Source: Selenomonadaceae bacterium
Lineage (GTDB): Bacteria; Bacillota; Negativicutes; Selenomonadales; Selenomonadaceae
Reading direction: 5' to 3'
Assembly (NCBI GenBank): GCA_017446845.1
Contig: JAFSOQ010000026.1
Coordinates: 1-38,273, forward strand
DNA: 38,273 nucleotides
Of the stretch, positions 8,970 to 17,095 are shown one piece after another; the first letter of the stretch is position 1; each line of letters opens with the position of its first letter. Below the pieces are notes generated by a model that was given only the letters and a program-made list of their open reading frames with translations, was not told the DNA's origin and searched no databases. The translations under genes and the position numbers were made by a program.

Positions 8970-10136
8970 TCAAAAGAGCTTTTTGTAAATCTCAATGATT
9001 TGTTCTTTGGTGGGAATGCGCATTGTATTTTGCGGGCTGCCGCTTTCGAGAGCGTCGGAAGCCATTTTGTCGAGGTAAGAGAAGAATTCTTCTTGAGTGT
9101 GATTGCCCTTCTTGAGCAGTTCGATAACGGGAGGAATGCCGACTTCTTTGCAGAAACGTTCGACTTCTTTAACCATGGCAACAGCGGCGTCGTGGTCGGG
9201 AGTATTTTCGTCGGCAACGCCCATAATTCTGCCGATGTGTGCAAAGCGTGCGGTGTTCTCTTCGATAGCGAATTCAAGGCAAGCGGGGAGCAGGACAGCA
9301 TTGGAAACGCCGTGAGCAATGTGGAACAGTGCGCCAATCGGGCGGCTCATGCCGTGAACGATAGTGACCGACGCATTGTTGAACGCGATACCTGCCTCAA
9401 GCGCGGCAATCGACATTGCAAGGCGTGCCTGTTCGTTTTTGCCGTCTTTGTAGCAAACGGGCAAATTTTTATGAATTTTTTGGATAGCGGAAATTGCAAA
9501 GGTATCTGTGAGCGGCTGAGCTTTGCGGGAGGTATAAGCCTCAATCGCGTGGCAAAGTGCATCGATACCCGTCGCGGCAGTGACACCCGGAGGCGCAGTC
9601 ATTGTAAAGGTCGGGTCAACTACTGCCAATGCAGGAATAATCGACGGACCGCCCAGGAGCATTTTAACGTTATTTTCCGTGTCGGAAATGATTGTGTTCT
9701 TGGTAACTTCGGAGCCGGTACCTGCAGTCGTCGGAATGGCAACCAGATACGGAACGGGCATATCGATAACTTCATGCATGTAGGAATTAATTTTACGGTC
9801 GCCCGCAGTCGTCATGAATCCGATTGCTTTTGCAGTGTCCATGGGACTGCCGCCGCCAAGCGCGATGATGAAGTCGCAATTTTCTTCCTTGTAAACTTTC
9901 AAGCCCGCCTCAACGATTTTGTCGGTCGGCTCGGTGTTCGCGCCGTCGAAGATGACGTAGGGGATATTAACTTTTTTGAGCGCGTCTTCGACCTTGGCAG
10001 CATTGCCGAACTTGACCATAAATTGGTCGGTGACGATAAGAGCCTTGGAACCTTTGCCCGCAATGTGTTCGCCCAATTCGGAAATGACATTGACGCCGGA
10101 AATAATTTTCGCCGGTACCATAAAAGTATAGCCCAT
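8970..10136 (-). CDS. Iron-containing (group III) alcohol dehydrogenase
   Basis: The 388-residue protein has the family's usual length and motifs: GGGSPMDTAKAIG for NAD binding near residue 95, TAGTGSEVTKN, the DALCHAIEAYTSRKAQP signature, and metal-binding histidines in IVHGMSRPIGALFHIAHG. It is the first gene of the divergent minus-strand run, so it is expressed with the iol genes. With no iolA-like semialdehyde dehydrogenase visible, a plausible job is NADH-dependent reduction of malonate semialdehyde, or of another aldehyde end product, to an alcohol as an electron sink. The substrate is inferred, not shown. The start at ATG 10136 has aaaggagag upstream. Confidence 0.9.
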   Translation of the reverse strand: MGYTFMVPAKIISGVNVISELGEHIAGKGSKALIVTDQFMVKFGNAAKVEDALKKVNIPYVIFDGANTEPTDKIVEAGLKVYKEENCDFIIALGGGSPMDTAKAIGFMTTAGDRKINSYMHEVIDMPVPYLVAIPTTAGTGSEVTKNTIISDTENNVKMLLGGPSIIPALAVVDPTFTMTAPPGVTAATGIDALCHAIEAYTSRKAQPLTDTFAISAIQKIHKNLPVCYKDGKNEQARLAMSIAALEAGIAFNNASVTIVHGMSRPIGALFHIAHGVSNAVLLPACLEFAIEENTARFAHIGRIMGVADENTPDHDAAVAMVKEVERFCKEVGIPPVIELLKKGNHTQEEFFSYLDKMASDALESGSPQNTMRIPTKEQIIEIYKKLF

Positions 10137-10193
10137 AAGTACACTCTCCTTTAAATATAATTTGTGATTAAATCTTGGTTATGTTATGGTAGG

Positions 10194-10222
10194 ATTTTAA
10201 ATGTTATCAACTGCAATGTCAA
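10194..10222 (-). promoter_or_regulatory. Sigma-70-type promoter for the minus-strand iol run
   Basis: Read on the minus strand, TTGACA (10222-10217) is separated by exactly 17 nt from TAAAAT (10199-10194). The start point would fall near 10187, about 50 nt upstream of the alcohol dehydrogenase start. This is a consensus -35 with a 5/6 -10 box, so repression (probably by the divergently encoded DeoR regulator) is the likely mode of control. Confidence 0.7.
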
Positions 10223-10262
10223 TATCAAACAGAATAAAATTTTCAGAACCGACAGAAAAAAC

Positions 10263-10291
10263 TTGTCACGCAGAAAGATTTAGTCTACAAT
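10263..10291 (+). promoter_or_regulatory. Sigma-70-type promoter for iolR
   Basis: TTGTCA (10263-10268), a 17-nt spacer and TACAAT (10286-10291) lie 43 nt upstream of the iolR start. The divergent iol promoter begins about 40 bp away, so one regulator bound in between could control both. Confidence 0.65.
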
Positions 10292-10333
10292 CAAAGAAAA
10301 TTATCAGAATTTTTATAGTAAGGGGAGTTTGTC

Positions 10334-11098
10334 GTGAAAATAGAACGAATTCATCAGATACATAAACTGCTTAAGGAAAAGAAAAGAATATCTCTCGACG
10401 AGTTGTGCGCAATCTTCGGCGTGTCAAAAAATACAATTCGCCGCGATATATCCGAACTGGAAGAGGACGGCATAATCAGAAAAGTTTACGGCGGAATTGT
10501 CCTCAAGGAGGCGGAAATAAAATCGCTGGAATCTTTTTCGGCTCGCGAAATACGCAACATCGCCGAGAAACAAAAAATCTGCGCAAAAGCCGCCGCCTTG
10601 GTCAACGACGGAGAAGTTATCTACATTGATTCGGGCACGACCACAATGCATCTCCTTCCGCATCTTGCCGAGAAACAATTTTTGACAATCGTCACGGCAA
10701 GCGTTTACGTACTCGACTTGGCGACGCGCTACACCAATTTAAATGTTATAGCGACGGGCGGCAACCTTCAAGCTCCGATAAAAGCGTTCGTCGGTGCCGC
10801 TGTCAAGGAATGCATAAGAAATTTCAACTTCTCGAAAATATTTTTGGCAAGCACGGGCATTTCCATTGAACACGGTGCGACTAATGCTTCGCCGCTCGAA
10901 TGCGAAATTAAAAAAGAACTCGTCAAAAAATCGGGCGCGAAATTTTTGCTCGTCGACAATTCCAAATTTGATGTCGCCTCGCTCATGACTTACAGCGACT
11001 TGACCGACATTGATAACGTTGTCACCGATAAAACGCCTTCCGAACAATACGTCAACTACTTTAAAGAAAACGGAATCAATCTGATTGTCACGACTTAA
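10334..11098 (+). CDS. iolR: DeoR-family transcriptional regulator, probable iol repressor
   Basis: The 254-residue protein has an N-terminal winged helix-turn-helix typical of DeoR (residues 1-55: RISLDELCAIFGVSKNTIRRD, then ELEEDGIIRKVYGG). A C-terminal sugar-phosphate-sensing domain follows, with DSGTTTMHLLPHL near residue 100. It is divergent from the iol run and converges on iolG, the arrangement expected of a local repressor. In Bacillus subtilis IolR is of the same family and is relieved by the IolC product; the same inducer is a reasonable inference here. The start at GTG 10334 follows aaggggagttt. Confidence 0.85.
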   Translation: MKIERIHQIHKLLKEKKRISLDELCAIFGVSKNTIRRDISELEEDGIIRKVYGGIVLKEAEIKSLESFSAREIRNIAEKQKICAKAAALVNDGEVIYIDSGTTTMHLLPHLAEKQFLTIVTASVYVLDLATRYTNLNVIATGGNLQAPIKAFVGAAVKECIRNFNFSKIFLASTGISIEHGATNASPLECEIKKELVKKSGAKFLLVDNSKFDVASLMTYSDLTDIDNVVTDKTPSEQYVNYFKENGINLIVTT

Positions 11099-11106
11099 AA
11101 AAAGAG

Positions 11107-11129
11107 CGACTCACCTATGCAGCGAGCCG
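11107..11129. terminator. Weak possible bidirectional terminator between iolR and iolG
   Basis: An imperfect stem (CGaCTC with GAGcCG, one mismatch, 11-nt loop) lies between the converging genes. An A7 tract on its left would be a U-run on the minus strand, and a short T-run lies on its right. The stem is short, so the call is tentative. Confidence 0.3.
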
Positions 11130-11171
11130 TTTATAAACATTTGTTGGATTAGGGTCTTAGGGAAGAATGAA

Positions 11172-12182
11172 TCATTTGTAGAAGTCGGGGCGGTCTTTGA
11201 AGACAATGGGAACAACCGCGCCATTCTGCTCCTGCGATTTAACGAGAGCGTCAGCCGTGCAGTTTGCAAGGTAGCCGTCCCAAGCATTCGGACCGCTGAT
11301 AATACCTTTGGCAGCTTCGTTTACCCAATCTTGAACTTCTTCGTCGTAAGCGTCATGGAAACGAACAAAGCAATCGGTGTCAATGGTCGTGGAAACTTGT
11401 GCACCTTTGCGATAGCTCGGATAAAGCGGTTGCGGCATTTTGATTGCGCCGTCTTCGCAGACGACTTCGCAGTTGATGTCGTAGCCGAATTTGCAGTTTA
11501 CGAAAACTTCATCGTCGACGCAAATGCCGCTTTTGGTGCGGAGCAACATAATTTGCGGGTCATAAAGATGATCTGCGGCGTATTTGGTTTTCTTCGGGAA
11601 GATAACCTGCGCGGAAACAAAATCGTCATTAACGAGCCAATGAACAACGTCAATTTCGTGAATGGCGGTATCGTCGACTGCCATGCGAGTTGTGTAGCTG
11701 TCGGGGACAACGGGATTTCTGTGCGTGCAGTGAACAATCAGCGGCGAGCCGTATTCTCCGGATTGGATAGCGGCTTTGACTTGACGATAACCTTTGTCGT
11801 AGCGGCGCATGAATCCGAGTTGAATCAAATGTTTGCCCGATTTAATTTCGGCGTCGATAACTTCCAAACAATCTGCGGCAGTCGTGCAAAGCGGTTTTTC
11901 GCAGAAAATTCTTTTGCCTGCTTTAATTGCCTCAAGCAGGCTTTCTTTATGAGCAAAACCGGGGCTGACAATGAAAACTGCCGCGACGTCGGGGTCGTTG
12001 ATTAAATCTTTGCCGTCGGAATAAATTTTGCAACCTTCGCCCGCGAGTGCCTTACCTTTTTGCGCGAGTGCCTCAACCATGTCGGCAACAGCGACGACTT
12101 GCGCGCCTTGAATACGTTCGGTAATTCTCTTGATATGGTCTCTGCCCATACCGCCGCAACCGATAACACCTACGTTAAGCAT
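11172..12182 (-). CDS. iolG: myo-Inositol 2-dehydrogenase (IolG), Gfo/Idh/MocA family
   Basis: Oxidises myo-inositol to scyllo-inosose with NAD+, the entry step of the pathway. The 336-residue protein starts with a Rossmann motif (VGVIGCGGMGRDH), has the family lysine in FCEKPLC near residue 95, and the catalytic region AVDDTAIHEIDVVHWL near residue 170, with Asp and His suited to proton transfer. ATG 12182 follows aggaggc. It forms a two-gene unit with iolI, 21 nt upstream, and is transcribed toward iolR. Confidence 0.93.
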   Translation of the reverse strand: MLNVGVIGCGGMGRDHIKRITERIQGAQVVAVADMVEALAQKGKALAGEGCKIYSDGKDLINDPDVAAVFIVSPGFAHKESLLEAIKAGKRIFCEKPLCTTAADCLEVIDAEIKSGKHLIQLGFMRRYDKGYRQVKAAIQSGEYGSPLIVHCTHRNPVVPDSYTTRMAVDDTAIHEIDVVHWLVNDDFVSAQVIFPKKTKYAADHLYDPQIMLLRTKSGICVDDEVFVNCKFGYDINCEVVCEDGAIKMPQPLYPSYRKGAQVSTTIDTDCFVRFHDAYDEEVQDWVNEAAKGIISGPNAWDGYLANCTADALVKSQEQNGAVVPIVFKDRPDFYK

Positions 12183-12203
12183 AATTTTTGCCTCCTGAAT
12201 TTA

Positions 12204-13046
12204 TTAACCGAAATTCTTTTTGATAACGGCGTCGGCGTGTTCTTTGCCGATTCTGTAAACGTCGTTGGGGTTCATGCGATAATATTCGGGGCGGAAAAGT
12301 TCGAGCGATACAACGTCCTGCGCCCAACCGATTTTCTTAAGCGTTTGGAAAATTTCATCAAGGTTAATGCAACCTGTGCCGGGCCAAAGTCTGTCTTCGT
12401 CAAGCAATGCGCCAATCGGGAAATCTTCCGTGTCGTTAAGGTGCACTATGAAAATTTTCTTGCCGTCGGCTTTTGCCAAATCTTCAATCTTGGAATCCAT
12501 GCCGTGGAAGTGGAAGCAGTCAAGAGTTATTCCGACATTGTCGAGGTCAACCGCTTGAATAATCTCGTAAGCTTCGCCGAACGTGTTGATTGAGGCGGCG
12601 GGGTGTCCGATGAATTCTACCGAAACTCTCATGCCGTATTCGGCGGCGATTTTGCCCATTTCCTTCAAGCAGGCGATTGCCGATTTATGAATCTCGGAGC
12701 GGGTGACTTTGTTGAGGCTGACGGTCGGAACGGTGATAACGGTCTTGCAACCGATTTTTTGTCCCCATTCGCACATTTGCTTAAGCTCGTCTTTAATGCC
12801 CTGCCAACCTTCCGCCGAACGATTGTTGAAAAAGCAAAGGGTATTGAACGCGAGCGGAGCAATGTTATGCGCTTTGAAGAAATCTGCCAACTCTTCGATA
12901 GAGTGTTCGGCGAGATAATCCCTCATTCTGTCCATTGTGCGCGGCTCAATCATATCGTAGCCGTATTTTTCGGCGAGGATAATATCCTGCTCAATAGACA
13001 TTGCCTGACAATTCAGCGCGGTCGCTTCATTCATGCTCAGTTTCAT
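12204..13046 (-). CDS. iolI: Inosose isomerase (IolI), sugar-phosphate isomerase/epimerase TIM barrel
   Basis: The 280-residue protein closely resembles Bacillus IolI throughout. It begins MKLSMNEATAL, followed by EKYGYDMIEPRTMD and LAFNTLCFFNNR. Metal-site segments are VEFIGHPAASINTF, LDCFHFHGM, FIVHLNDTEDFPIG and VSLELFRPEYY, supplying Glu, Asp, His and Glu ligands. It interconverts 2-keto-myo-inositol and 1-keto-D-chiro-inositol, letting other inositol isomers enter the pathway. The related IolE dehydratase and IolH have different N-termini and are less likely. ATG 13046 follows agagagggc. Confidence 0.9.
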   Translation of the reverse strand: MKLSMNEATALNCQAMSIEQDIILAEKYGYDMIEPRTMDRMRDYLAEHSIEELADFFKAHNIAPLAFNTLCFFNNRSAEGWQGIKDELKQMCEWGQKIGCKTVITVPTVSLNKVTRSEIHKSAIACLKEMGKIAAEYGMRVSVEFIGHPAASINTFGEAYEIIQAVDLDNVGITLDCFHFHGMDSKIEDLAKADGKKIFIVHLNDTEDFPIGALLDEDRLWPGTGCINLDEIFQTLKKIGWAQDVVSLELFRPEYYRMNPNDVYRIGKEHADAVIKKNFG

Positions 13047-13149
13047 CTTTTAAAGCCCTCTCTTTCCTTTCCAATTTTTCTGCATTGTAGCTTGTCGACG
13101 GAATTTTTTCTTTAGCTATTCTGCCCGTAATTCTTTCCAAATTGCAGAA

Positions 13150-13178
13150 TTGACGGTTGCCGATTGCACTTTTATGCT
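13150..13178 (+). promoter_or_regulatory. Candidate promoter of the injection-system operon
   Basis: TTGACG (13150-13155), 17-nt spacer, TATGCT (13173-13178). It lies about 85 nt upstream of the first gene of the 24-kb plus-strand operon, in the divergent gap with iolI. No other comparably good pair was seen in this gap. Confidence 0.45.
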
Positions 13179-13261
13179 TGAAGAATTTTTGGAAGGAAAA
13201 ATATCAAAGGCACCGAAAAAAAATCGTCGTTGTGATTTAAATTTGTGTAAGGGGTTTGGAC

Positions 13262-14065
13262 ATGGACGAAAAAAATTTTTCTGAACAAATTCTTGACGCG
13301 ATAAAAGCCAACGCGTTCGAGATAAAGAAAATTTTACTCAACCTTGATGATTGCGTTCCGAAGTCGGATTTTGTTGACGCACTTGAAAAACTTCATCAAA
13401 CGGAACTTGAAGTTGAGCGGCTGAAAAAAAATCGCACGCGCCTTGAAAATGAAATTGATAATAAAACTTCCGAGATTACCGATTTGCTCAGGCAACACAC
13501 CGATTTATCAGATAAAGTTTACAATCAGCGCGAAGAATTGGAACGCAGACAAAATTCTTTGAAAAAGGCGCAGGATAAAATTTCTCGGCTTGAAACAGAG
13601 TTGGAAGAAAAAAATTCCCGACTTGCTGATTACAACAAAAATTATTCCGATTTGGAACAAGCGATAGCCGCCTACAAAAATCTTTCCGATGAAACGAAAT
13701 TTTCCTTGGAAGGCATCTTCGGCAGGGAAAATTCTCCGATGAGTTTTTTGGCGGGCGTCTTGCAACCGGGACATCTCGAATCGTTGTTTGAATTCGTTGC
13801 AATCACCATGAACAACGGCAACAATTCAGAGACCGAAATTTTATCAAAGCTGTTCGATTTCGGTTTCAATGCCGTAAACAGCGGACGTCGCGAAAAAATT
13901 TTTGCTCGGCTCAATGTTCAGGTCGGCGATGACTTTTCAAGCTCGACCATGCGAAAAACTTCCGACAGCCCCCAACTCGGCACCGTCAAAAAAATTTTGC
14001 TCGACGGCTACAAATATGTTCGCACAAATAAAATCGTTAAGCCTTCGCTCGTTTCTTTAGGATAA
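13262..14065 (+). CDS. GrpE-like nucleotide-exchange factor with long coiled coil
   Basis: The 267-residue protein has a charged helical N-terminus, a long coiled coil (about residues 40-145, rich in E/K/L/N heptads), a helical middle, and a C-terminal stretch (about 218-266) resembling the beta head of GrpE: VQVGDDFSSSTM, then GTVKKILLDGYKYV and KIVKPSLVSLG. GrpE tails read VGxxFDxxxH...GYxxxxxxxRPAxVxV. GrpE dimers release ADP from Hsp70, so this is probably the exchange factor for the Hsp70-like proteins encoded downstream. The start chosen is ATG 13262, 7 nt after GTAAGGGG; a TTG 6 nt earlier is too close to that site. The GrpE call is by motif and needs structural support. Confidence 0.6.
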   Translation: MDEKNFSEQILDAIKANAFEIKKILLNLDDCVPKSDFVDALEKLHQTELEVERLKKNRTRLENEIDNKTSEITDLLRQHTDLSDKVYNQREELERRQNSLKKAQDKISRLETELEEKNSRLADYNKNYSDLEQAIAAYKNLSDETKFSLEGIFGRENSPMSFLAGVLQPGHLESLFEFVAITMNNGNNSETEILSKLFDFGFNAVNSGRREKIFARLNVQVGDDFSSSTMRKTSDSPQLGTVKKILLDGYKYVRTNKIVKPSLVSLG

Positions 14066-14077
14066 GGAGTTTTGCTC

Positions 14078-17000
14078 ATGACGAAAATTATTACAAAGTT
14101 GCCCGTGACTGAAGACGCCCTTAAAGATTTCAAAGAGAGCGCGCTGAAAAAAATTATCGGCGAGGCGGTCGGCGTCGTCGAAGAAAGTTTTTCTATCCTC
14201 TGCAATGAAATTACGAATCGTTTCAACTCCGGCGAATGGATTTACATGCAAGACAAGGACGTTTATTACATCAACGACATTGTCGCGCTTATGCCAAACT
14301 TAAGTAATTTTAATCGTTGCACCGTCGCTGAACATTTAAACTACACTTACGACGCCGCCAAACTAAAATTCGGGAATTTTAACGGCGACTTGATGACCGA
14401 AGGCGAAATGAATAAATGTTTTAATGACAGGCTCGGTTATTTTCGTAACGCGGAAGGTTCGGTTTTCGGTTATCGCGGAATGACTTTCAAGAGGAACGGT
14501 CAATATTGGTACAAATATTTTTATAAGAACAGCTACAAAGGCACGACCAGACAACACGGCAACCGCACGGACAACGACAGCATGATAAGCGTTCCGATTT
14601 TTCGTTTCAGCGGCGAGGACAGTTCGCCCGCGACAGCCGCCGCCGCAGTTTTGTATTGGCTGAAATATAATTTGACGCCGCAAAGTTTTAAGTCGACAGC
14701 GATAAGAGAAATTTTCAACACGCTGAAAACTTTTTACGCCAATTATAAAGTTTATCTCAAGGCGGACGGCAATAATATTGTTCTCGACCGCGATAAAATT
14801 TTTTCGGCAGTTTTATCGGGCACGGAATTTGATTTTCTCCCGAATGCAAAAATTCTTCTCGACGCAACTGAAATCGACGCCGGAGATGAATACGTAGCCA
14901 AATTGAAAACTTATTTGCTAAAGTGCGATAACATTCGCGCCGAGCTTGACCCTTACGACGAAAATATTTTGCTTGACCCGAATCGCGGACATTGGGATTT
15001 ATGGGACTACGGCGAAAATTCCGAGAAGGCGGGCGAAATTACTTTGACGGAAAGTCTGACCGCTCGCGACCCTGCCGACGATATTAACCACGGAATTGTT
15101 GCAATCGACTTCGGAACTAAATCAACCGTCGTCGTCTACGAAAATGACCGCCTGCAAATTTTGCCGTTGCAAGTCGGAACCGGTCAATACGGCGAGGGCG
15201 TCAAAGCCGAGAATTACGAAAATCCTACTGTGATTCAATTCATTGACGTTGAAAAATTTTTTGCCGCGTACAATGCCCGCGAAGGTCGTCCCAAGACCGA
15301 ATGGAACGACGTAACCGTTTCGCACACCGCATTTAAAAATCTCATGGAGAGTAACAGCGAGCATTATTATTCGTTCCTGACGGGCTTAAAACATTGGTGC
15401 GGCTCAAATAATCGGCTCAAGCTCAAAGACCGCAAAAACGTCACGAAAGATTTACCGCCCTTCCTCGAACTCATGGCGGACGATGTTAATCCGCTTGAGT
15501 ACTACGCGTATTATTTGGGCTTGTATATCAACAACATGCTGCAGGAGAAAAGAATTTTTTTGAAATATATCATGTCTTTCCCCGTGACGTATGATAATGC
15601 AATTCGGGAACGGATGCGGCGTGCATTTGAACGCGGGCTGAAAAAATCTTTGCCGACGGCTTTGCTGTCCAATGAACGGGCGATGAAAAATTTTGTCGTG
15701 CAAGACGGCGCGAGTGAACCTGCTGCCTACGCGATAACTGCTCTGCAGGAATACGGCTTTGACCCCGAAGGCGACGAGGAAAATTATTACGCGGTGTTCG
15801 ATTTCGGCGGCGGCACCACCGATTTTGATTTCGGTGTCCTGCGCGAGTCTGATCTTGACCGCTATGATTATACGCTGATTCATTTCGGCGAGAACGGCGA
15901 CAGAACTTTGGGCGGCGAAAATCTTTTGAAACTCTTGGCGTTTGAAGTTTTCAAGGCGAATCAAACAAAATTGCTCAATCCGAAAGAGGGCGATAAAAGC
16001 GTCGGGAAAATTCAATTCACGCTCGATGCCGATAAAAGAGATTTCGACGGCAGTACTGCGCTGATAAAAGAATCTCAAGGAGCAAATCTGAACATGTACA
16101 ACTTGGCGGAAAAATTGCGTCCGGTATGGGAAGACCCCGACGGCGAAATTGCAAAAAAAATTTTCGACAGCGGCACGGTTGAAGTTGACCTGTTCACGGA
16201 CAATAAAAATAATCCTTTGCCAAATATCGTCTTGGATTTAACGTCGCTTGACTTGAAAAAAATTTTGCGCGACAGAATTGAACAGGGCATAAAAAATTTT
16301 TTCATTGCCATGAAGGAAGCGTTCGCGGTCGGCAGTCGCGACAGAGATTTAAACATCAAGCCGCTTGAGGAGATTGACGAGATTTCAATTTTCCTTGCGG
16401 GCAATTCCTCGAAGTCAAAACTTGTCACGGAAATTTTTGCAGAGTATATCGGCGAAACTCAACTTGTCAACGAAGACGGCGTTTTAACTCTCACTCTCGA
16501 CGGCGCGGAAGAAAAATCCAAGCTGCAAGAAATTTTCGGCTTGACGGCTGAACAAATTCCGAAGTTCAAAATTTATCCCGCGCTCGGCACGGAGTCTGCT
16601 CACCAAATTCAAAAAGCTCGCGGCGTCGAAGTTAATCCGAATGATTTGGCAGCTCCGACGGGTAAGACGGGTGTCGCGTTCGGTCTGCTAAAGTGCAGGG
16701 ACAGCGGCAACGTCCAAATTATCCACGTCACGCCCGACAAAAATAAAACGCCCTTCCAATTTTATATCGGCAGGAACAAAAAACGCAAATTCAAAACCGT
16801 TATCGACAAAAATACAAAGTTCGACGAGTGGTATCCTTTTATCGACGCCGGCAACAGTTTTGATATTCTTTACAGCGACCTTCCCGAAGCAATTTCCGGT
16901 TCAATGGATGTAAGCAAGGCGCGGCGCGTGAATGTGACTTTGACCGATTGCGACCCGCACTTGACGGTTTTTATCCGCGCGGTCAAGTCGAACGTTATCG

Positions 17001-17086
17001 AATACCAAATCGCCGAGGACATAGACGACTTGAGCAATCCCGAAAAATTGAAGGACGCCGAGCCTTTCCCGATAACTTTGACGTGA
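14078..17086 (+). CDS. Large Hsp70/actin-fold ATPase with 340-residue N-terminal extension
   Basis: The 1002-residue protein starts at ATG 14078, 8 nt after ataaggag. Residues 1-335 are an unrecognised extension with Tyr/Asn-rich stretches. From about 339 it has the Hsp70 ATPase signatures: phosphate-1 motif AIDFGTKSTVVVY (about 343), phosphate-2 motif FDFGGGTTDFDFG (574-586) and an adenosine-type motif IFLAGNSSKS (about 771-780). The remaining 220 residues include a possible beta-rich region. There is no DnaK lid or EEVD-like tail. It follows the GrpE-like gene by 12 nt and precedes the PAAR-effector gene by 9 nt. The position suggests a chaperone for the effector/spike or the sheath; that is inference. 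Confidence 0.75.
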   Translation: MTKIITKLPVTEDALKDFKESALKKIIGEAVGVVEESFSILCNEITNRFNSGEWIYMQDKDVYYINDIVALMPNLSNFNRCTVAEHLNYTYDAAKLKFGNFNGDLMTEGEMNKCFNDRLGYFRNAEGSVFGYRGMTFKRNGQYWYKYFYKNSYKGTTRQHGNRTDNDSMISVPIFRFSGEDSSPATAAAAVLYWLKYNLTPQSFKSTAIREIFNTLKTFYANYKVYLKADGNNIVLDRDKIFSAVLSGTEFDFLPNAKILLDATEIDAGDEYVAKLKTYLLKCDNIRAELDPYDENILLDPNRGHWDLWDYGENSEKAGEITLTESLTARDPADDINHGIVAIDFGTKSTVVVYENDRLQILPLQVGTGQYGEGVKAENYENPTVIQFIDVEKFFAAYNAREGRPKTEWNDVTVSHTAFKNLMESNSEHYYSFLTGLKHWCGSNNRLKLKDRKNVTKDLPPFLELMADDVNPLEYYAYYLGLYINNMLQEKRIFLKYIMSFPVTYDNAIRERMRRAFERGLKKSLPTALLSNERAMKNFVVQDGASEPAAYAITALQEYGFDPEGDEENYYAVFDFGGGTTDFDFGVLRESDLDRYDYTLIHFGENGDRTLGGENLLKLLAFEVFKANQTKLLNPKEGDKSVGKIQFTLDADKRDFDGSTALIKESQGANLNMYNLAEKLRPVWEDPDGEIAKKIFDSGTVEVDLFTDNKNNPLPNIVLDLTSLDLKKILRDRIEQGIKNFFIAMKEAFAVGSRDRDLNIKPLEEIDEISIFLAGNSSKSKLVTEIFAEYIGETQLVNEDGVLTLTLDGAEEKSKLQEIFGLTAEQIPKFKIYPALGTESAHQIQKARGVEVNPNDLAAPTGKTGVAFGLLKCRDSGNVQIIHVTPDKNKTPFQFYIGRNKKRKFKTVIDKNTKFDEWYPFIDAGNSFDILYSDLPEAISGSMDVSKARRVNVTLTDCDPHLTVFIRAVKSNVIEYQIAEDIDDLSNPEKLKDAEPFPITLT

Positions 17087-17095
17087 GGAATTTTT

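Noticed and set aside
8781-10154. Long plus-strand open frame (457 codons) opposite the alcohol and aldo/keto dehydrogenase genes
   Set aside because: It is antisense to two well-recognised enzymes, has no ribosome site and shows no family motifs; an effect of codon bias.
12204-13046. IolE or IolH instead of IolI
   Set aside because: N-terminus and the metal-site segments follow IolI closely over the whole length.
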